The notes beneath the pieces were generated by a model. That model searched no databases, was not told the origin of the DNA, and saw only the letters and a list, made by a program, of their open reading frames with translations. Shown in pieces: positions 1 through 9,215 of a stretch of DNA of 64,000 bases. Numbering within the stretch: position 1 is the first letter of the stretch; the number at the start of each line of letters is the position of its first letter. The position numbers were made by a program, and so were the translations under genes. Location: NCBI GenBank assembly GCA_000179315.1, contig ADZZ01000330.1, positions 34,214 through 98,213 of the forward strand, given 5' to 3'. The DNA is from a delta proteobacterium NaphS2. GTDB taxonomy: Bacteria > Desulfobacterota > DSM-4660 > Desulfatiglandales > Desulfatiglandaceae.

Positions 1-545
1 TGGGGCTTAATCCTGACAGGCTCCGGATCGAGTTCATGTCGGCCGGGGACGGCATTCCATTTGCGCAAATCATGAGTGAGTTCAGCGGCAACATAAATCA
101 GCTGGGTCCCTTGGGCGAAGGAGAAGGCGAGACAATGGGTAAAGATGCGGTAAAGCCCAAACTGGAAGAAGTCGCCAAACTGATCCCCTACATCAAAATT
201 GTGAAAAGGGAGAAACTGGCGTCGCATCTTGAAAATGAAACGGAATATGAGACCTTTTTTACCGCCCAGGAAATTCAAAGCTTGCTGGAGGAGGTGGTTT
301 CGTACTATATTGATCCGGAGAAGTGCAAAGCATGTATGATTTGCGCCAGAAGCTGTCCGGTGGACGCCATTGTGGGCGGGAAAAATCTGATCCATGTGAT
401 CGACCAGGAAAAATGCATCAAGTGCGGCACCTGTTTTGAGGCCTGCCCGCCCAAGTTCGGCGCCGTCACCCAAATTTCCCGCGAGCCCGTTCCCGATCCG
501 ATCCCCGAAGAAAAAAGAATGATCAAAAAAGCAAAGAAAAAATGA
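1..545 (+). CDS. MvhD-type iron-sulfur subunit fused to 2x[4Fe-4S] ferredoxin (3' part)
   Basis: The 5' end lies outside the window; the frame is open from base 3. The first visible residues (GLNPDRLRIEFMSAGDG) match the end of the MvhD/FrhD-type delta subunit that links hydrogenases or heterodisulfide reductase to their partners. A linker of about 80 residues follows. The C-terminal part is a bacterial ferredoxin domain with two motifs, CKACMICARSCP and CIKCGTCFEACP, each expected to bind one [4Fe-4S] cluster. This YYIDPEKC ferredoxin style is also found at the C-terminus of NuoF-like hydrogenase subunits. Inferred role: a cytoplasmic electron-transfer protein, possibly of an HdrA/MvhD-type bifurcating complex. 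The missing N-terminus could carry an HdrA-like flavin domain. The protein ends in a Lys-rich tail. Family assignment is good; the exact complex is unknown. Confidence 0.8.
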   Translation, partial: GLNPDRLRIEFMSAGDGIPFAQIMSEFSGNINQLGPLGEGEGETMGKDAVKPKLEEVAKLIPYIKIVKREKLASHLENETEYETFFTAQEIQSLLEEVVSYYIDPEKCKACMICARSCPVDAIVGGKNLIHVIDQEKCIKCGTCFEACPPKFGAVTQISREPVPDPIPEEKRMIKKAKKK

Positions 546-641
546 GCGAAGCCCTCGCCACCTTCTTTGACGGCAGAATCGAAATAATCGTCATTCACCG
601 ATTTGCGGCCGGTTGAATCGGCCCGCAGCAGATACGATCAT

Positions 642-675
642 AAAAAAAGGGGCAAGCCTGTTGACGCCCCTTTTT
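642..675 (+). terminator. Rho-independent terminator after the MvhD-ferredoxin gene
   Basis: GGGGC pairs with GCCCC, extended by an A-run on the left arm and TTTTT on the right, around a loop of about 12 bases. The A/T-flanked stem could stop transcription from either side. It lies about 100 bases after the stop codon and before the next gene. Confidence 0.75.
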
Positions 676-780
676 CAGTCTCCACCCTCTTTTGAAAGCC
701 TCTGTTGTAATCAATTGACTTTGAAACCCGATTATATTATGTGGGTATCCATATAGTTTTTTGTATTGGAGGAAGAATCG

Positions 781-2868
781 ATGTCAAGAGCGCAGGTCTA
801 CAGCGTCTGTGGGATGTGCACCGTGCGGTGCCCCATTATGTCGGAAGTTGAAAACGGCGAGGTCGTTTTTCTACAGGGAAATCCCCATGCTTCGGGACTG
901 GAAGGCTCCATTTGTGGTCGCGGGGCTGCCGGCCTGGCGTTGCTGAAAGACAGGGAGCGGCCCCGGACACCTTTGATTCGAACGGGCGAACGGGGTGAAG
1001 GAAAGTGGCGTCCCGCCGAATGGGACGAAGCCCTGGACCATGTGGCCGAGAAGCTGGCAGCAACCAAGGATAAATACGGGGCCAGAAGTATCTCGTTCAC
1101 CGACAGGGGTGGCCCGTTCCGCGATTACCACCGGGCGTTCCTGAGAGCACTGGGAACACCCAACTACTGCAATCATGACGGGTCTTGCGCCCGGAACGTT
1201 CAGCATGCGGCGCTTTCAATTTTCGGGTTCGGGCGAAAAGGCGTTTCCTATGACCTCAAAAACGCCCGTCACGTTGTCCTGCAGACGCGCAATCTGTTTG
1301 AGGCCATCAACGTGAAAGAAGTAAACGACCTGACCAGAGCCATCGATAAGGGCTGCAAACTCACCGTTATCGATGTTAGGGGGACGGTCAGCGCCACCAA
1401 AGCCGATCGATACTTTCAAATCCGCCCCGGCAGCGACTATGCATTCAATCTGGCCGTCATCCATGAACTCCTTTCCAAAAAATATTACGACGTCACCTAT
1501 GCGAAACATTGGATCGAGGACTTTGACGCCCTGGAAAGATTCGTGGAACCTTACACCCCGGAGTGGGCCGAAGGTGAAACGGGTATTCCCGCCGATGAAC
1601 TGCGAAGTTTCACCAAAGAGTTCTCCGATGCCAAGCCTGCGGTTCTCTGGCATCCCGGCTGGAACATGGCCCGCTACAAGAATTCCTTCTACATTTCCCG
1701 TTCCATTTACATCATCAATGCGCTTCTGGGATCCATCGGGGCCAAAGGGGGACTCCCTTTTACCAACAAACCGGCGGATGTGGACCGAAAGGGGCTTAAG
1801 AGTTTCATGGATTTGTACCCCAAGCCCGAGGAAAAGCGGGCCGACGGGGTGGGGTGGCGCTATCCCCACTTTGAAGACGGACCGGGGCTTTGCCACTTAC
1901 TTTACAAATGCTTTGAAACCGAAGACCCCTATCCGGTTAAGGCCTATATCGCCTATCGCCACGATCCCCTGATGGCCTTTCCCGATCCCAATCGCTTAAG
2001 GGCGCTTTTTACAAACCTCGACCTTCTGGTCTCCATCACCTTCAGCTGGTCGGATACGGCCTGGTTTTCCGATGTGGTACTTCCCCTTTCCACCTACCTG
2101 GAGCGCGAGAGCATCATCGCCTGCAAGAACGCGTTAAACCCCTACTTTTTTGTACGAAAACGATCCGTGGACCCCAGATTTGACAGCAAAGCGGAATGGG
2201 AGATCATATCGGGTCTTTCGAAACGGCTGGGGCTGTCGGAACTGGCTTTTGATACCATCGAAGAGATATGGAACTATCAGCTTGAGGACACGGGGGTGCG
2301 CATCGAGGATTTTGACGCCACCGGAATGGTTCCACTGGGCCAGGGCCCCCTCTACCGGGATCCCGAAGGGTTCAAATTCAAGACGCCGTCCGGCAAAATT
2401 GAAATTTTTTCGGAAAAATGGGAACAGGCGGGACTCCCCTCCCTCAAGCCGTACGAGCCGCCGGAAAAACCGCCGGAAGGCCAATATCGCATCACCTTTG
2501 GCCGTTGTGCGGTCCATACCCAGGGGCATACCGTGAACAACCCCATGCTCCATGAACAGATGGCCGAGAATGTACTGTGGATCAACTCGGAGGAAGCCGC
2601 TAAAATAGGCGTTGAAGACGGCGCGTGGGTGGAAGTGGGTAATGGCAATTATTCGGGCAAAATGAGAGCCAAGGTGACGGATTTGATCCACCCGGAGGCG
2701 GTCTTCATGGTACACGGCTTCGGGCACAGACTTCCCACTGAAACTCTGGCCATTGGTAAAGGCGTGGCGGACCACGAACTCATGCACGGCGGCCTTGAAC
2801 TCTGGGATCCGGCAGGGGGCGCCGTGGCATTGCAGGAACACTTCGTAACCGTCAAAAAAGCCTTCTGA
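781..2868 (+). CDS. Molybdopterin oxidoreductase, DMSO-reductase superfamily
   Basis: A 695-residue catalytic subunit of the molybdenum/tungsten bis-MGD enzyme family. The N-terminus has the [4Fe-4S] pattern CGMCTVRC with a further Cys in SICGRG. The central part has the molybdopterin domain; DGSCARN places a Cys where polysulfide/thiosulfate-reductase-type enzymes have the metal ligand. The C-terminal ~120 residues (TFGRCAVHTQGHT onward) form the dinucleotide-binding domain. There is no twin-arginine signal, so it should be cytoplasmic. Start chosen at the ATG preceded by GGAGGA seven bases upstream, not at the in-frame TTG 15 bases earlier. No FeS or membrane-anchor subunit follows, so it may act alone or with a partner elsewhere. 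The substrate cannot be told; a PhsA/PsrA-like or formate-dehydrogenase-like role is possible. Confidence 0.85.
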   Translation: MSRAQVYSVCGMCTVRCPIMSEVENGEVVFLQGNPHASGLEGSICGRGAAGLALLKDRERPRTPLIRTGERGEGKWRPAEWDEALDHVAEKLAATKDKYGARSISFTDRGGPFRDYHRAFLRALGTPNYCNHDGSCARNVQHAALSIFGFGRKGVSYDLKNARHVVLQTRNLFEAINVKEVNDLTRAIDKGCKLTVIDVRGTVSATKADRYFQIRPGSDYAFNLAVIHELLSKKYYDVTYAKHWIEDFDALERFVEPYTPEWAEGETGIPADELRSFTKEFSDAKPAVLWHPGWNMARYKNSFYISRSIYIINALLGSIGAKGGLPFTNKPADVDRKGLKSFMDLYPKPEEKRADGVGWRYPHFEDGPGLCHLLYKCFETEDPYPVKAYIAYRHDPLMAFPDPNRLRALFTNLDLLVSITFSWSDTAWFSDVVLPLSTYLERESIIACKNALNPYFFVRKRSVDPRFDSKAEWEIISGLSKRLGLSELAFDTIEEIWNYQLEDTGVRIEDFDATGMVPLGQGPLYRDPEGFKFKTPSGKIEIFSEKWEQAGLPSLKPYEPPEKPPEGQYRITFGRCAVHTQGHTVNNPMLHEQMAENVLWINSEEAAKIGVEDGAWVEVGNGNYSGKMRAKVTDLIHPEAVFMVHGFGHRLPTETLAIGKGVADHELMHGGLELWDPAGGAVALQEHFVTVKKAF

Positions 2869-2918
2869 AAAAATGGGATTCGTCTTCCCGATTCAAAGAT
2901 GGAAAATTCAAATGCCCA

Positions 2919-5900
2919 TCAGCTGATAAATCGGCTCTTTAAAAGAGTCCTATCGCCCAGATTCCCATAGCGGTGATAGGAATTGCAGAGGCTCTGCTCC
3001 TGAAAATAATGGCGCATTTCGAGACGGCCCTCCATCAGCACCGGATCACGAGAAATGTGACATCCCCTTTCAGCCGCGGCCTCATGGATCGTCATGGGCA
3101 CGCGGTCGGGTGCGGCATAACGGACAAGGGGATTCTCCGCCAGCATCCCGATCAATTCATCCTCCGTCTGCTCTTGTGGCACCAGACCCTCCAGGAATCG
3201 CATTCCCTCGCTGGTGTCAAAAAATTCGACAGCGCCGGAGCAGAGGCCCGCCTGAACGCTCAGAAGGGTTTTGCAGCCGGCAATGCGTGCAGCCGCCACA
3301 CGCACCAGGACCTCGAATAGGGTATCCTTCTCATGCAAACGCAAAATGACCCGGTCATAGGGACGGTAGCGGAAAATGTTGTCCTGTCCTCTCAAGTTGA
3401 AATAGTCATTCTCCCTTGAAAACTCGGTCTCCATCCGGTAAAGGCAGCTTCGAATGCCCAAAACCACCCTTTCGAGATCTTTTCGCCACACGTTCAACCG
3501 GCCCCAGAACAGCTTTGTTTCCCATTCCTGGACAATGGTGAGGAGCGAACTTTCACTGATTAAAGCCCCTGCTTCCGGAAAACCCATCCCATCAAAATTC
3601 ATAAACTGGAGCAGATAGTTGGGTCCGCCCACTTTGACCCCTGCGCCCAGGGCTGATTTGCCCATGCCGCCAAAGGGCTGGCGCAGTACCATGGCGCCGG
3701 TGGTGCCGCGGTTGATATAGAGGTTTCCGGCCCTCACCCGCTTTTGCCAATGATCCTGTTCCCTCGGGTCCAGACTCTCCAGGGCCGAGGTGAGGCCGTA
3801 GCCGGTGGCGTTCACCAGGTCGATGGCTTCATCCAGGTTCTCCGCCTTGAGGACGCTCAGCACCGGGCCGAAAAATTCGGTCATGTGGGATCGCGACCCG
3901 GGCCGGACGCCCAATTTGATGCCGGGGGTCCAAAGGGAGGGGTTGTCTTCCTTCATTTCAGGTTTGAGGGCCCAGGACTCTCCCGTATCCAGCTCGGTGA
4001 GCGCCCACTTGAGATCCCCGGAGGGGGGCCTGATCAGCGGGCCGGTCCGATGCTGAAACTCCCACGGCGAACCCGCGGCATAACTTCTGGCCGCATCCAC
4101 GAGCTGACGCAGAAAATTTCGGTCTTCGTAGACCGGTCTTTCCAGAATGAGCAGGCTGGTGGCCGAACACTTCTGTCCGGAATGCCCGAAAGCGGAATAG
4201 ACCACGTTTTTAATGGCCTGGTCCCGATCGGACATGGCCGTGACAATGGTGGCGTTCTTGCCGCCGGTTTCCGCCGCGAGAAGCCCCTGAGGACGGGCCT
4301 TTTGAATCTTCAAACCGGTCTCGGTGCCGCCGGTAAAAATCACATAATCCACATCCGGATGGGTCGTCAGGATATGGCCCGACGTTTCTCCCGGGCAAGG
4401 AACAAACTGAAGGGTATGTTGATCAATACCCGCACGCCAGAAACACCCACAAAGCACCCAGGCGGTCAAAACGGCTGAGGATGCGGGTTTTATCAACACC
4501 GTATTCCCTGCTGCCAGGGACGCGGCAATGCCGCCGCAGGGGATGGCAATGGGGAAATTCCAGGGACTCAGAACCACGCCCACACCCCGGCCGTGAAAGG
4601 TCACCCCTTTCAATTCTTTCAGATCGCACGCAGCGCGGGAATAGTATTCCACAAAGTCCACCGCCTCGGACACCTCCCCGTCCGATTCGTAAAACACCTT
4701 TCCCCCTTCGGCCGCGGCCGCACCGATCAGGTCGCCCCTGGCCCGACGGATTTCGACGGCTGCTTTTTTCAACACGTTGCGGCGATCTTCCGGGGGCAGA
4801 TTTCGCCAGCCGCCCGGATCGGCTTTTGCCGAGCCCACCGCCGATTTTAAATCCTGCTCGGTCGCCCGAGCCCAAAGGGCCACCACCGGATGTGCGCCCT
4901 CTTTCCCATCCTTCCGGGCGGTATCTACCACGCTCTGGGCGTGTCGACCGGAAAAGACCTCACGACCGGAAAATACCAGGGGGACCTGCAAGGGGGCATC
5001 GCCTGAACCTTTCATCCATTTCCCGCGGATGGATCGGGCCCATGCCCGGTTGGGGGCCAGGGACCAGTCGGTATCGGGCTCGTTTCTGAATCGGCCTTCC
5101 AGAAAAGGGTGGCCGGCATCACGGAAGTCTTCGGCGTTGCGGTCCTGGGTCCTGAACGATCCCTCTCGGGCATTATGCCCCAGGGAGCGGAGGAACTGGT
5201 CTTTCAGATACTGCCACGTCCGGCCTCCCGGCTCCAGATGACAGGCATGGCGGAGGAAATTTTCTTCTCCCGTATTCTCATCCAGGCGGCGAATCAGATA
5301 GGCGATAGCGCTCACGAACTGCTCCCGGTTGGCCACCGGCGCATACAGGACCAGGTTGCCGGTGGTCTCCTGAACGGCCCGGCGCACATGGTCGGCCATC
5401 CCCTCCAGCATCTCCACGGAAAAGTGTTCCAACACATGGTTGTTTCGGGCCAGCACATAGGCGTAGGCCTGGTCGAAGAGGTTGTGGGACCCGACGCCAA
5501 TATGGGCAGCCCGAATATTTTCCGGGCGCAGGCCGTAACGGATCATCCGTTTAAAGGCGGCATCCACATCCGGTTTATTGTCATAGGGGGCCAGGGGCCA
5601 GTTCCGAAGGGCCGATTCCACCTTTTCCATCTCCAGGTTGGCGCCCTTGACAATGCGGATTTTGATGGGGGCGCCGCCCCTGTTGACGCGATCCCTGGCC
5701 CACCGGGTCAGCGCCTGCTGAATCGGGTAGGAATCGGGCAGGTACGCCTGCAAGGCCAGTCCGGCAGACACATGGACGAACTCGGAATGATCCAGGGTCC
5801 TTGTGAAGGCCGCCACAGTGATTTCCAGGTCCCGGTATTCCTCCATATCCAGGTTGACGAATTTGGGCGATTGGGATCCGTCCATACGCGTGTAACAATT

Positions 5901-6548
5901 CTCCCTGGCGGTCCTAAGAAGTCTTGAAAGCCGTTCTTCCAGAACAGCAACGGTATGGTCAAAAGCCAGGGAGGAAATCTGGGAATAGATGGTGGAGATT
6001 TTCACCGAAATGTATTGAATAAGAGGATCCTTGAGGTCATTTTCATAGGCGCGAAGGCGGGTTAGCGCCTCGTCTTCGCCCAGGACCGCCTCTCCCAGGT
6101 GGTTGATGTTCATGATCACTCCCTCCCGGGCCCGGGTCTCCAGGTGATGTTTAAGCTCCCTTTTCTCGCCGGGAATGACCGATCGGCTTGAATCGTCGCG
6201 CATCTTGGCCATGACCCGGGGAATGGACACATGTGGAAAATGGTGCCCGATTCCCAGAAAAATGCGCATCAACAGCTTGTCCCCGGCGGAAAAGAAGTCG
6301 GGAACCCCGTATTTTTGCATCAAAAACTTGATCTGACCCGCCACCCGCTCGGGATCTTCCGAACGAAAACTCTGGTCGATAAACGCGGCCATGACCGCCT
6401 TGTCCCTTGGGTTATCGAGAAAGGCGGCCATATATTTCTGAAGCGTCTTCTCTTCCCGGGTCAGGAGCGCGTTGGCCCGGTTCTGCCAGGATTCCGCCAG
6501 ATTCAGCGCATCCTTGACCGTCTGATCCGGTTTGTCCGCGTACGTCAT
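2919..6548 (-). CDS. putA: Bifunctional proline dehydrogenase / glutamate-semialdehyde dehydrogenase PutA
   Basis: A 1209-residue enzyme oxidising L-proline to glutamate. Roughly residues 90-480 are the FAD proline dehydrogenase barrel (RIVKGANLEMEK, AAHIGVGSHN, EHFSVEMLEGMA). Residues ~520-980 are the NAD-dependent P5C dehydrogenase, with LSPWNFPIAI, FTGGTETG and ETGGKNA and the catalytic Cys794 in GHSGQKCSA. A ~220-residue C-terminal part follows. It lacks the N-terminal ribbon-helix-helix DNA-binding domain of enteric PutA, so it should not be autoregulatory. The start was moved 54 bases inside the longest frame because GAGGAGG lies seven bases before this ATG. It is convergent with the molybdopterin oxidoreductase. 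With the ornithine cyclodeaminase nearby it would complete ornithine to glutamate. Confidence 0.96.
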   Translation of the reverse strand: MTYADKPDQTVKDALNLAESWQNRANALLTREEKTLQKYMAAFLDNPRDKAVMAAFIDQSFRSEDPERVAGQIKFLMQKYGVPDFFSAGDKLLMRIFLGIGHHFPHVSIPRVMAKMRDDSSRSVIPGEKRELKHHLETRAREGVIMNINHLGEAVLGEDEALTRLRAYENDLKDPLIQYISVKISTIYSQISSLAFDHTVAVLEERLSRLLRTARENCYTRMDGSQSPKFVNLDMEEYRDLEITVAAFTRTLDHSEFVHVSAGLALQAYLPDSYPIQQALTRWARDRVNRGGAPIKIRIVKGANLEMEKVESALRNWPLAPYDNKPDVDAAFKRMIRYGLRPENIRAAHIGVGSHNLFDQAYAYVLARNNHVLEHFSVEMLEGMADHVRRAVQETTGNLVLYAPVANREQFVSAIAYLIRRLDENTGEENFLRHACHLEPGGRTWQYLKDQFLRSLGHNAREGSFRTQDRNAEDFRDAGHPFLEGRFRNEPDTDWSLAPNRAWARSIRGKWMKGSGDAPLQVPLVFSGREVFSGRHAQSVVDTARKDGKEGAHPVVALWARATEQDLKSAVGSAKADPGGWRNLPPEDRRNVLKKAAVEIRRARGDLIGAAAAEGGKVFYESDGEVSEAVDFVEYYSRAACDLKELKGVTFHGRGVGVVLSPWNFPIAIPCGGIAASLAAGNTVLIKPASSAVLTAWVLCGCFWRAGIDQHTLQFVPCPGETSGHILTTHPDVDYVIFTGGTETGLKIQKARPQGLLAAETGGKNATIVTAMSDRDQAIKNVVYSAFGHSGQKCSATSLLILERPVYEDRNFLRQLVDAARSYAAGSPWEFQHRTGPLIRPPSGDLKWALTELDTGESWALKPEMKEDNPSLWTPGIKLGVRPGSRSHMTEFFGPVLSVLKAENLDEAIDLVNATGYGLTSALESLDPREQDHWQKRVRAGNLYINRGTTGAMVLRQPFGGMGKSALGAGVKVGGPNYLLQFMNFDGMGFPEAGALISESSLLTIVQEWETKLFWGRLNVWRKDLERVVLGIRSCLYRMETEFSRENDYFNLRGQDNIFRYRPYDRVILRLHEKDTLFEVLVRVAAARIAGCKTLLSVQAGLCSGAVEFFDTSEGMRFLEGLVPQEQTEDELIGMLAENPLVRYAAPDRVPMTIHEAAAERGCHISRDPVLMEGRLEMRHYFQEQSLCNSYHRYGNLGDRTLLKSRFIS

Positions 6549-6886
6549 GATGGGTCCTCCTCTCACCGGGCCGGTGCCCGGAAGGGATATTTGCTCAACC
6601 AATCTGAGACTTCATCTCTCGCATTTGTAACCTATTGCATTTCACTTTTCTTGAACCGCAGAATATCGAACAAGGAATAACGAACGACGAAGGAAAACTT
6701 CATAATTCGACATTCCTTATTCGGTATTCGATATTCGTTTTTAGAAATTTCAAATATATTTAGCTAGGTTTACCGCCCCGGAATTATAAGCGAAACCCTT
6801 GTTTATAGTTTATCATTTTTGTGGTATCTTCGACCATCATAAAGGTCGTCAAAGACCCGAAATTTTCGAAACGAGAGGCTAAGAGA
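6549..6886. other. Intergenic region between divergent putA and the GTPase gene
   Basis: A 338-base AT-richer spacer between divergent genes, so it must hold both promoters. The main structure is an imperfect inverted repeat, listed separately. No convincing sigma-70 pair stands out. TTGTTT at 6799-6804 followed after 17 bases by TGGTAT is a weak candidate for the plus strand. Confidence 0.5.
6661..6736. repeat. Imperfect inverted repeat (GAATATCGAA...TTCGATATTC)
   Basis: GAATATCGAACAAGGAAT at 6661-6678 is mirrored by ATTCCTTATTCGGTATTCGATATTC at 6712-6736. The right arm carries a seven-base insertion that repeats the TATTCG motif. The RNA could form a long bulged hairpin. It resembles dispersed intergenic elements, but only one copy was noticed in this window. 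Confidence 0.5.
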
Positions 6887-8227
6887 ATGGTTGAAAAAGT
6901 TGTCATCATGGGCGCGGCCGGGCGTGATTTTCACAATTTCAACGTCTATTTCAGAGAAAATCCCCGCTATCGAGTGGTGGCATTTACCGCTGCACAGATC
7001 CCCTCCATAGAGACAAGGAAGTACCCGCCTGAACTGTCGGGGGATTCATACCCGGAAGGCATTCCCATCTATCCCGAGGAAGAATTGCGTCATCTCATCA
7101 GGGAGCACCGTGTGGACCTGGTCGCCTTTTCCTACAGCGATGTACCCCATGAGGCGGTCATGCACAAGGCCTCCCTTGCCATGGCCCACGGTGCCGATTT
7201 CGTTCTTATCGGCGCCACCTACACCATGCTCGAATCCCGAAAGCCGGTGGTGTCCGTATGCGCCGTCAGGACCGGGAGCGGAAAATCCCAAACCACGCGC
7301 AAAGTCTGTACCATACTTCGAAAACTGAACCGAAAAGTGGTGGTGGTCCGGCATCCCATGCCCTACGGAGACCTCCGAAAACAAGTGGTGCAGCGATTCG
7401 TATCGTACCGGGATTTCGAGAGACACCAGTGCACGTTGGAGGAACGGGAGGAATACGAACCGCTGGTGGATCAGGGGATCGTGGTCTATGCCGGCGTTGA
7501 TTACGGAAAGATTCTCAAGGCGGCCGAGGAAGAGGCGGACATCATCGTCTGGGACGGCGGGAACAACGATACCCCTTTTTATGTGCCTTCGGTGCACCTG
7601 GTGCTGTTCGATCCGCACCGGGCCGGCCATGAACGCCGCTATTTTCCGGGTGAAACCAATATGCTCATGGCCCATATCGCCATCATCAACAAGGTGGATA
7701 CCGCGCCGCCTGCCGGGGTGGCAACGGTTCGGAAAAACATCCTGCAATACGCGCCGCAGGCGGAGATCGTCCTTGCGGAATCGCCCGTTCTGGTCACCGA
7801 TCCGGGCCGCATATCCGGCAAACGGATCCTGGTGGTGGAAGACGGGCCTACCCTTACCCACGGAGAAATGGCCTATGGGGCCGGTTTCATCGCGGCCGAA
7901 ACTTACGGAGCCGCCCGAATTGTGGACCCGCGGCCCTATGCCGTCGGCACCATACGGGAAACCTTTGACCGCTATCCCCATGTAAAATCGGTACTCCCTG
8001 CGATGGGATACGGGAAAGATCAGATCAGAGATCTGGAGGAAAGCATCAACAACACGGATTGCGACATGGTCCTTTTTGCCACCCCCATACAGCTGACACG
8101 GGTTCTGAACATCAACAAGCCGACCCTTCGTGTCCGTTATGAATACCGGGATTCGGGGGAGCCTCTTCTGGAAGATGTTCTTGTGGCGCGATTGAAAGAG
8201 GTGACCGGCTCTCAAAATCCGAAATGA
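6887..8227 (+). CDS. Cyclic 2,3-diphosphoglycerate synthetase-like P-loop GTPase
   Basis: A 446-residue protein of the cDPGS-like family. Residues ~1-110 form a Rossmann-like domain (VVIMGAAGRDFHNFN). The P-loop is RTGSGKSQTTRK near residue 135. A GTPase-type NKVD lies in AIINKVDTAP, and a conserved IVWDGGNND sits between them. Archaeal cDPGS makes cyclic 2,3-diphosphoglycerate, but most bacterial members are uncharacterised and often lie beside carbamate kinase, as here. The start is the ATG with GAGAGG eight bases upstream; an in-frame GTG lies 66 bases earlier without a good site. The stop is 19 bases before arcC, so the two are probably co-transcribed. The real substrate is unknown. Confidence 0.85.
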   Translation: MVEKVVIMGAAGRDFHNFNVYFRENPRYRVVAFTAAQIPSIETRKYPPELSGDSYPEGIPIYPEEELRHLIREHRVDLVAFSYSDVPHEAVMHKASLAMAHGADFVLIGATYTMLESRKPVVSVCAVRTGSGKSQTTRKVCTILRKLNRKVVVVRHPMPYGDLRKQVVQRFVSYRDFERHQCTLEEREEYEPLVDQGIVVYAGVDYGKILKAAEEEADIIVWDGGNNDTPFYVPSVHLVLFDPHRAGHERRYFPGETNMLMAHIAIINKVDTAPPAGVATVRKNILQYAPQAEIVLAESPVLVTDPGRISGKRILVVEDGPTLTHGEMAYGAGFIAAETYGAARIVDPRPYAVGTIRETFDRYPHVKSVLPAMGYGKDQIRDLEESINNTDCDMVLFATPIQLTRVLNINKPTLRVRYEYRDSGEPLLEDVLVARLKEVTGSQNPK

Positions 8228-8246
8228 AACGAGGAGATCCTGCCGT

Positions 8247-9215
8247 ATGCAACAAAGCGCCGAAAAACCCGTACTCCTGGTGGCCCTCGGGGGTAACGCG
8301 CTGATCCAGAAAGGTCAGGTGGGGACCATGGAGGAGCAATTTGAAAACCTGAAACGCCCCATGGCACAAATAGCCCGGCTTTCACAAGACTACCGGATTA
8401 TTCTGACCCACGGAAACGCACCCCAGGTGGGCAACCTGTTGCTCCAACAGGAGTGCTGCGATGCCGTTCCCCATCTCCCCCTGGAGATTCTGGTGGCCCA
8501 GACCCAGGGCCAGATGGGATATATGCTGGAATCGACCCTGGACACGGCCCTCATGGAATCGGGTCTGAAGGCCGCGCCGGGCCTGGTCAGCCTGATCAGT
8601 TATGTGGTGGTGGATGAAAATGATCCGGCATTCCGGAATCCCTCCAAGCCCATCGGCCCCTCTTTTTCATCCCGGAAAGCGTCCAACCTGCCCTACCCTA
8701 CTCAAAAAACCGCCAAAGGATACCGCCGTGTGGTCGCATCCCCAAAGCCCCTCACCATCGTGGAGAAGCGCGAAATCAGAAAACTCATTGATATGGACTT
8801 CCTCGTCATCTGCTGCGGCGGCGGCGGCATTCCGGTGGTCCGGGAAGGAAGACGCTTCTGTGGTGTGGACGCCGTCATTGACAAGGACCTGGCCAGCGCC
8901 AAACTGGCTGAGGAGGTGGGGGTGGACATCTTCGTCATGGCGACGGATGTGGAGGGCGCAGCCCTCAATTATGGCGCAAACCATCAGGAATATCTCCGCA
9001 CCATGACCGTCGCCCAAGCGCAACAATACCTGGAGGCGGAGCATTTCCCCCCCGGTTCCATGGGGCCCAAGGTGGAAGCGGCCATGGGGTTTGCGCAGCA
9101 CACGGGGAACCGTGCCGTCATTACTTCCCTTCACGCCATCAAGGAGGCGGTTGCGGGAGGGGCCGGCACGGAGATCATTTCTTCGCCCGCTTTCTCAACC
9201 CCCGTTCCGCCGTAA
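8247..9215 (+). CDS. arcC: Carbamate kinase ArcC
   Basis: At 322 residues it has the usual family length. Motifs of the amino-acid kinase fold are clear: ALGGNALIQKG at the N-terminus, THGNAPQVGNLL, a Gly-rich CCGGGGIPVV near residue 190, VDAVIDKDLAS, and MGPKVEAA near the end. It converts carbamoyl phosphate and ADP to ATP and carbamate in fermentative citrulline, arginine or purine breakdown, or runs in reverse. GAGGAG lies ten bases before the ATG. It follows the GTPase gene by 19 bases. Its 3' end overlaps the end of the convergent ornithine cyclodeaminase gene by 41 bases. No ornithine carbamoyltransferase or arginine deiminase is in the window. Confidence 0.95.
   Translation: MQQSAEKPVLLVALGGNALIQKGQVGTMEEQFENLKRPMAQIARLSQDYRIILTHGNAPQVGNLLLQQECCDAVPHLPLEILVAQTQGQMGYMLESTLDTALMESGLKAAPGLVSLISYVVVDENDPAFRNPSKPIGPSFSSRKASNLPYPTQKTAKGYRRVVASPKPLTIVEKREIRKLIDMDFLVICCGGGGIPVVREGRRFCGVDAVIDKDLASAKLAEEVGVDIFVMATDVEGAALNYGANHQEYLRTMTVAQAQQYLEAEHFPPGSMGPKVEAAMGFAQHTGNRAVITSLHAIKEAVAGGAGTEIISSPAFSTPVPP

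Noticed and set aside
715-743. TTGACT promoter candidate before the molybdopterin oxidoreductase
   Set aside because: Spacing to any TATAAT-like hexamer is wrong (12, 14 or >25 bases); only a poor TATGTG lies at 17 bases.
3744-4478. Long plus-strand frames opposite putA (also opposite groEL and murJ)
   Set aside because: Shadows of GC-rich coding sequence on the other strand; no ribosome sites or domains.
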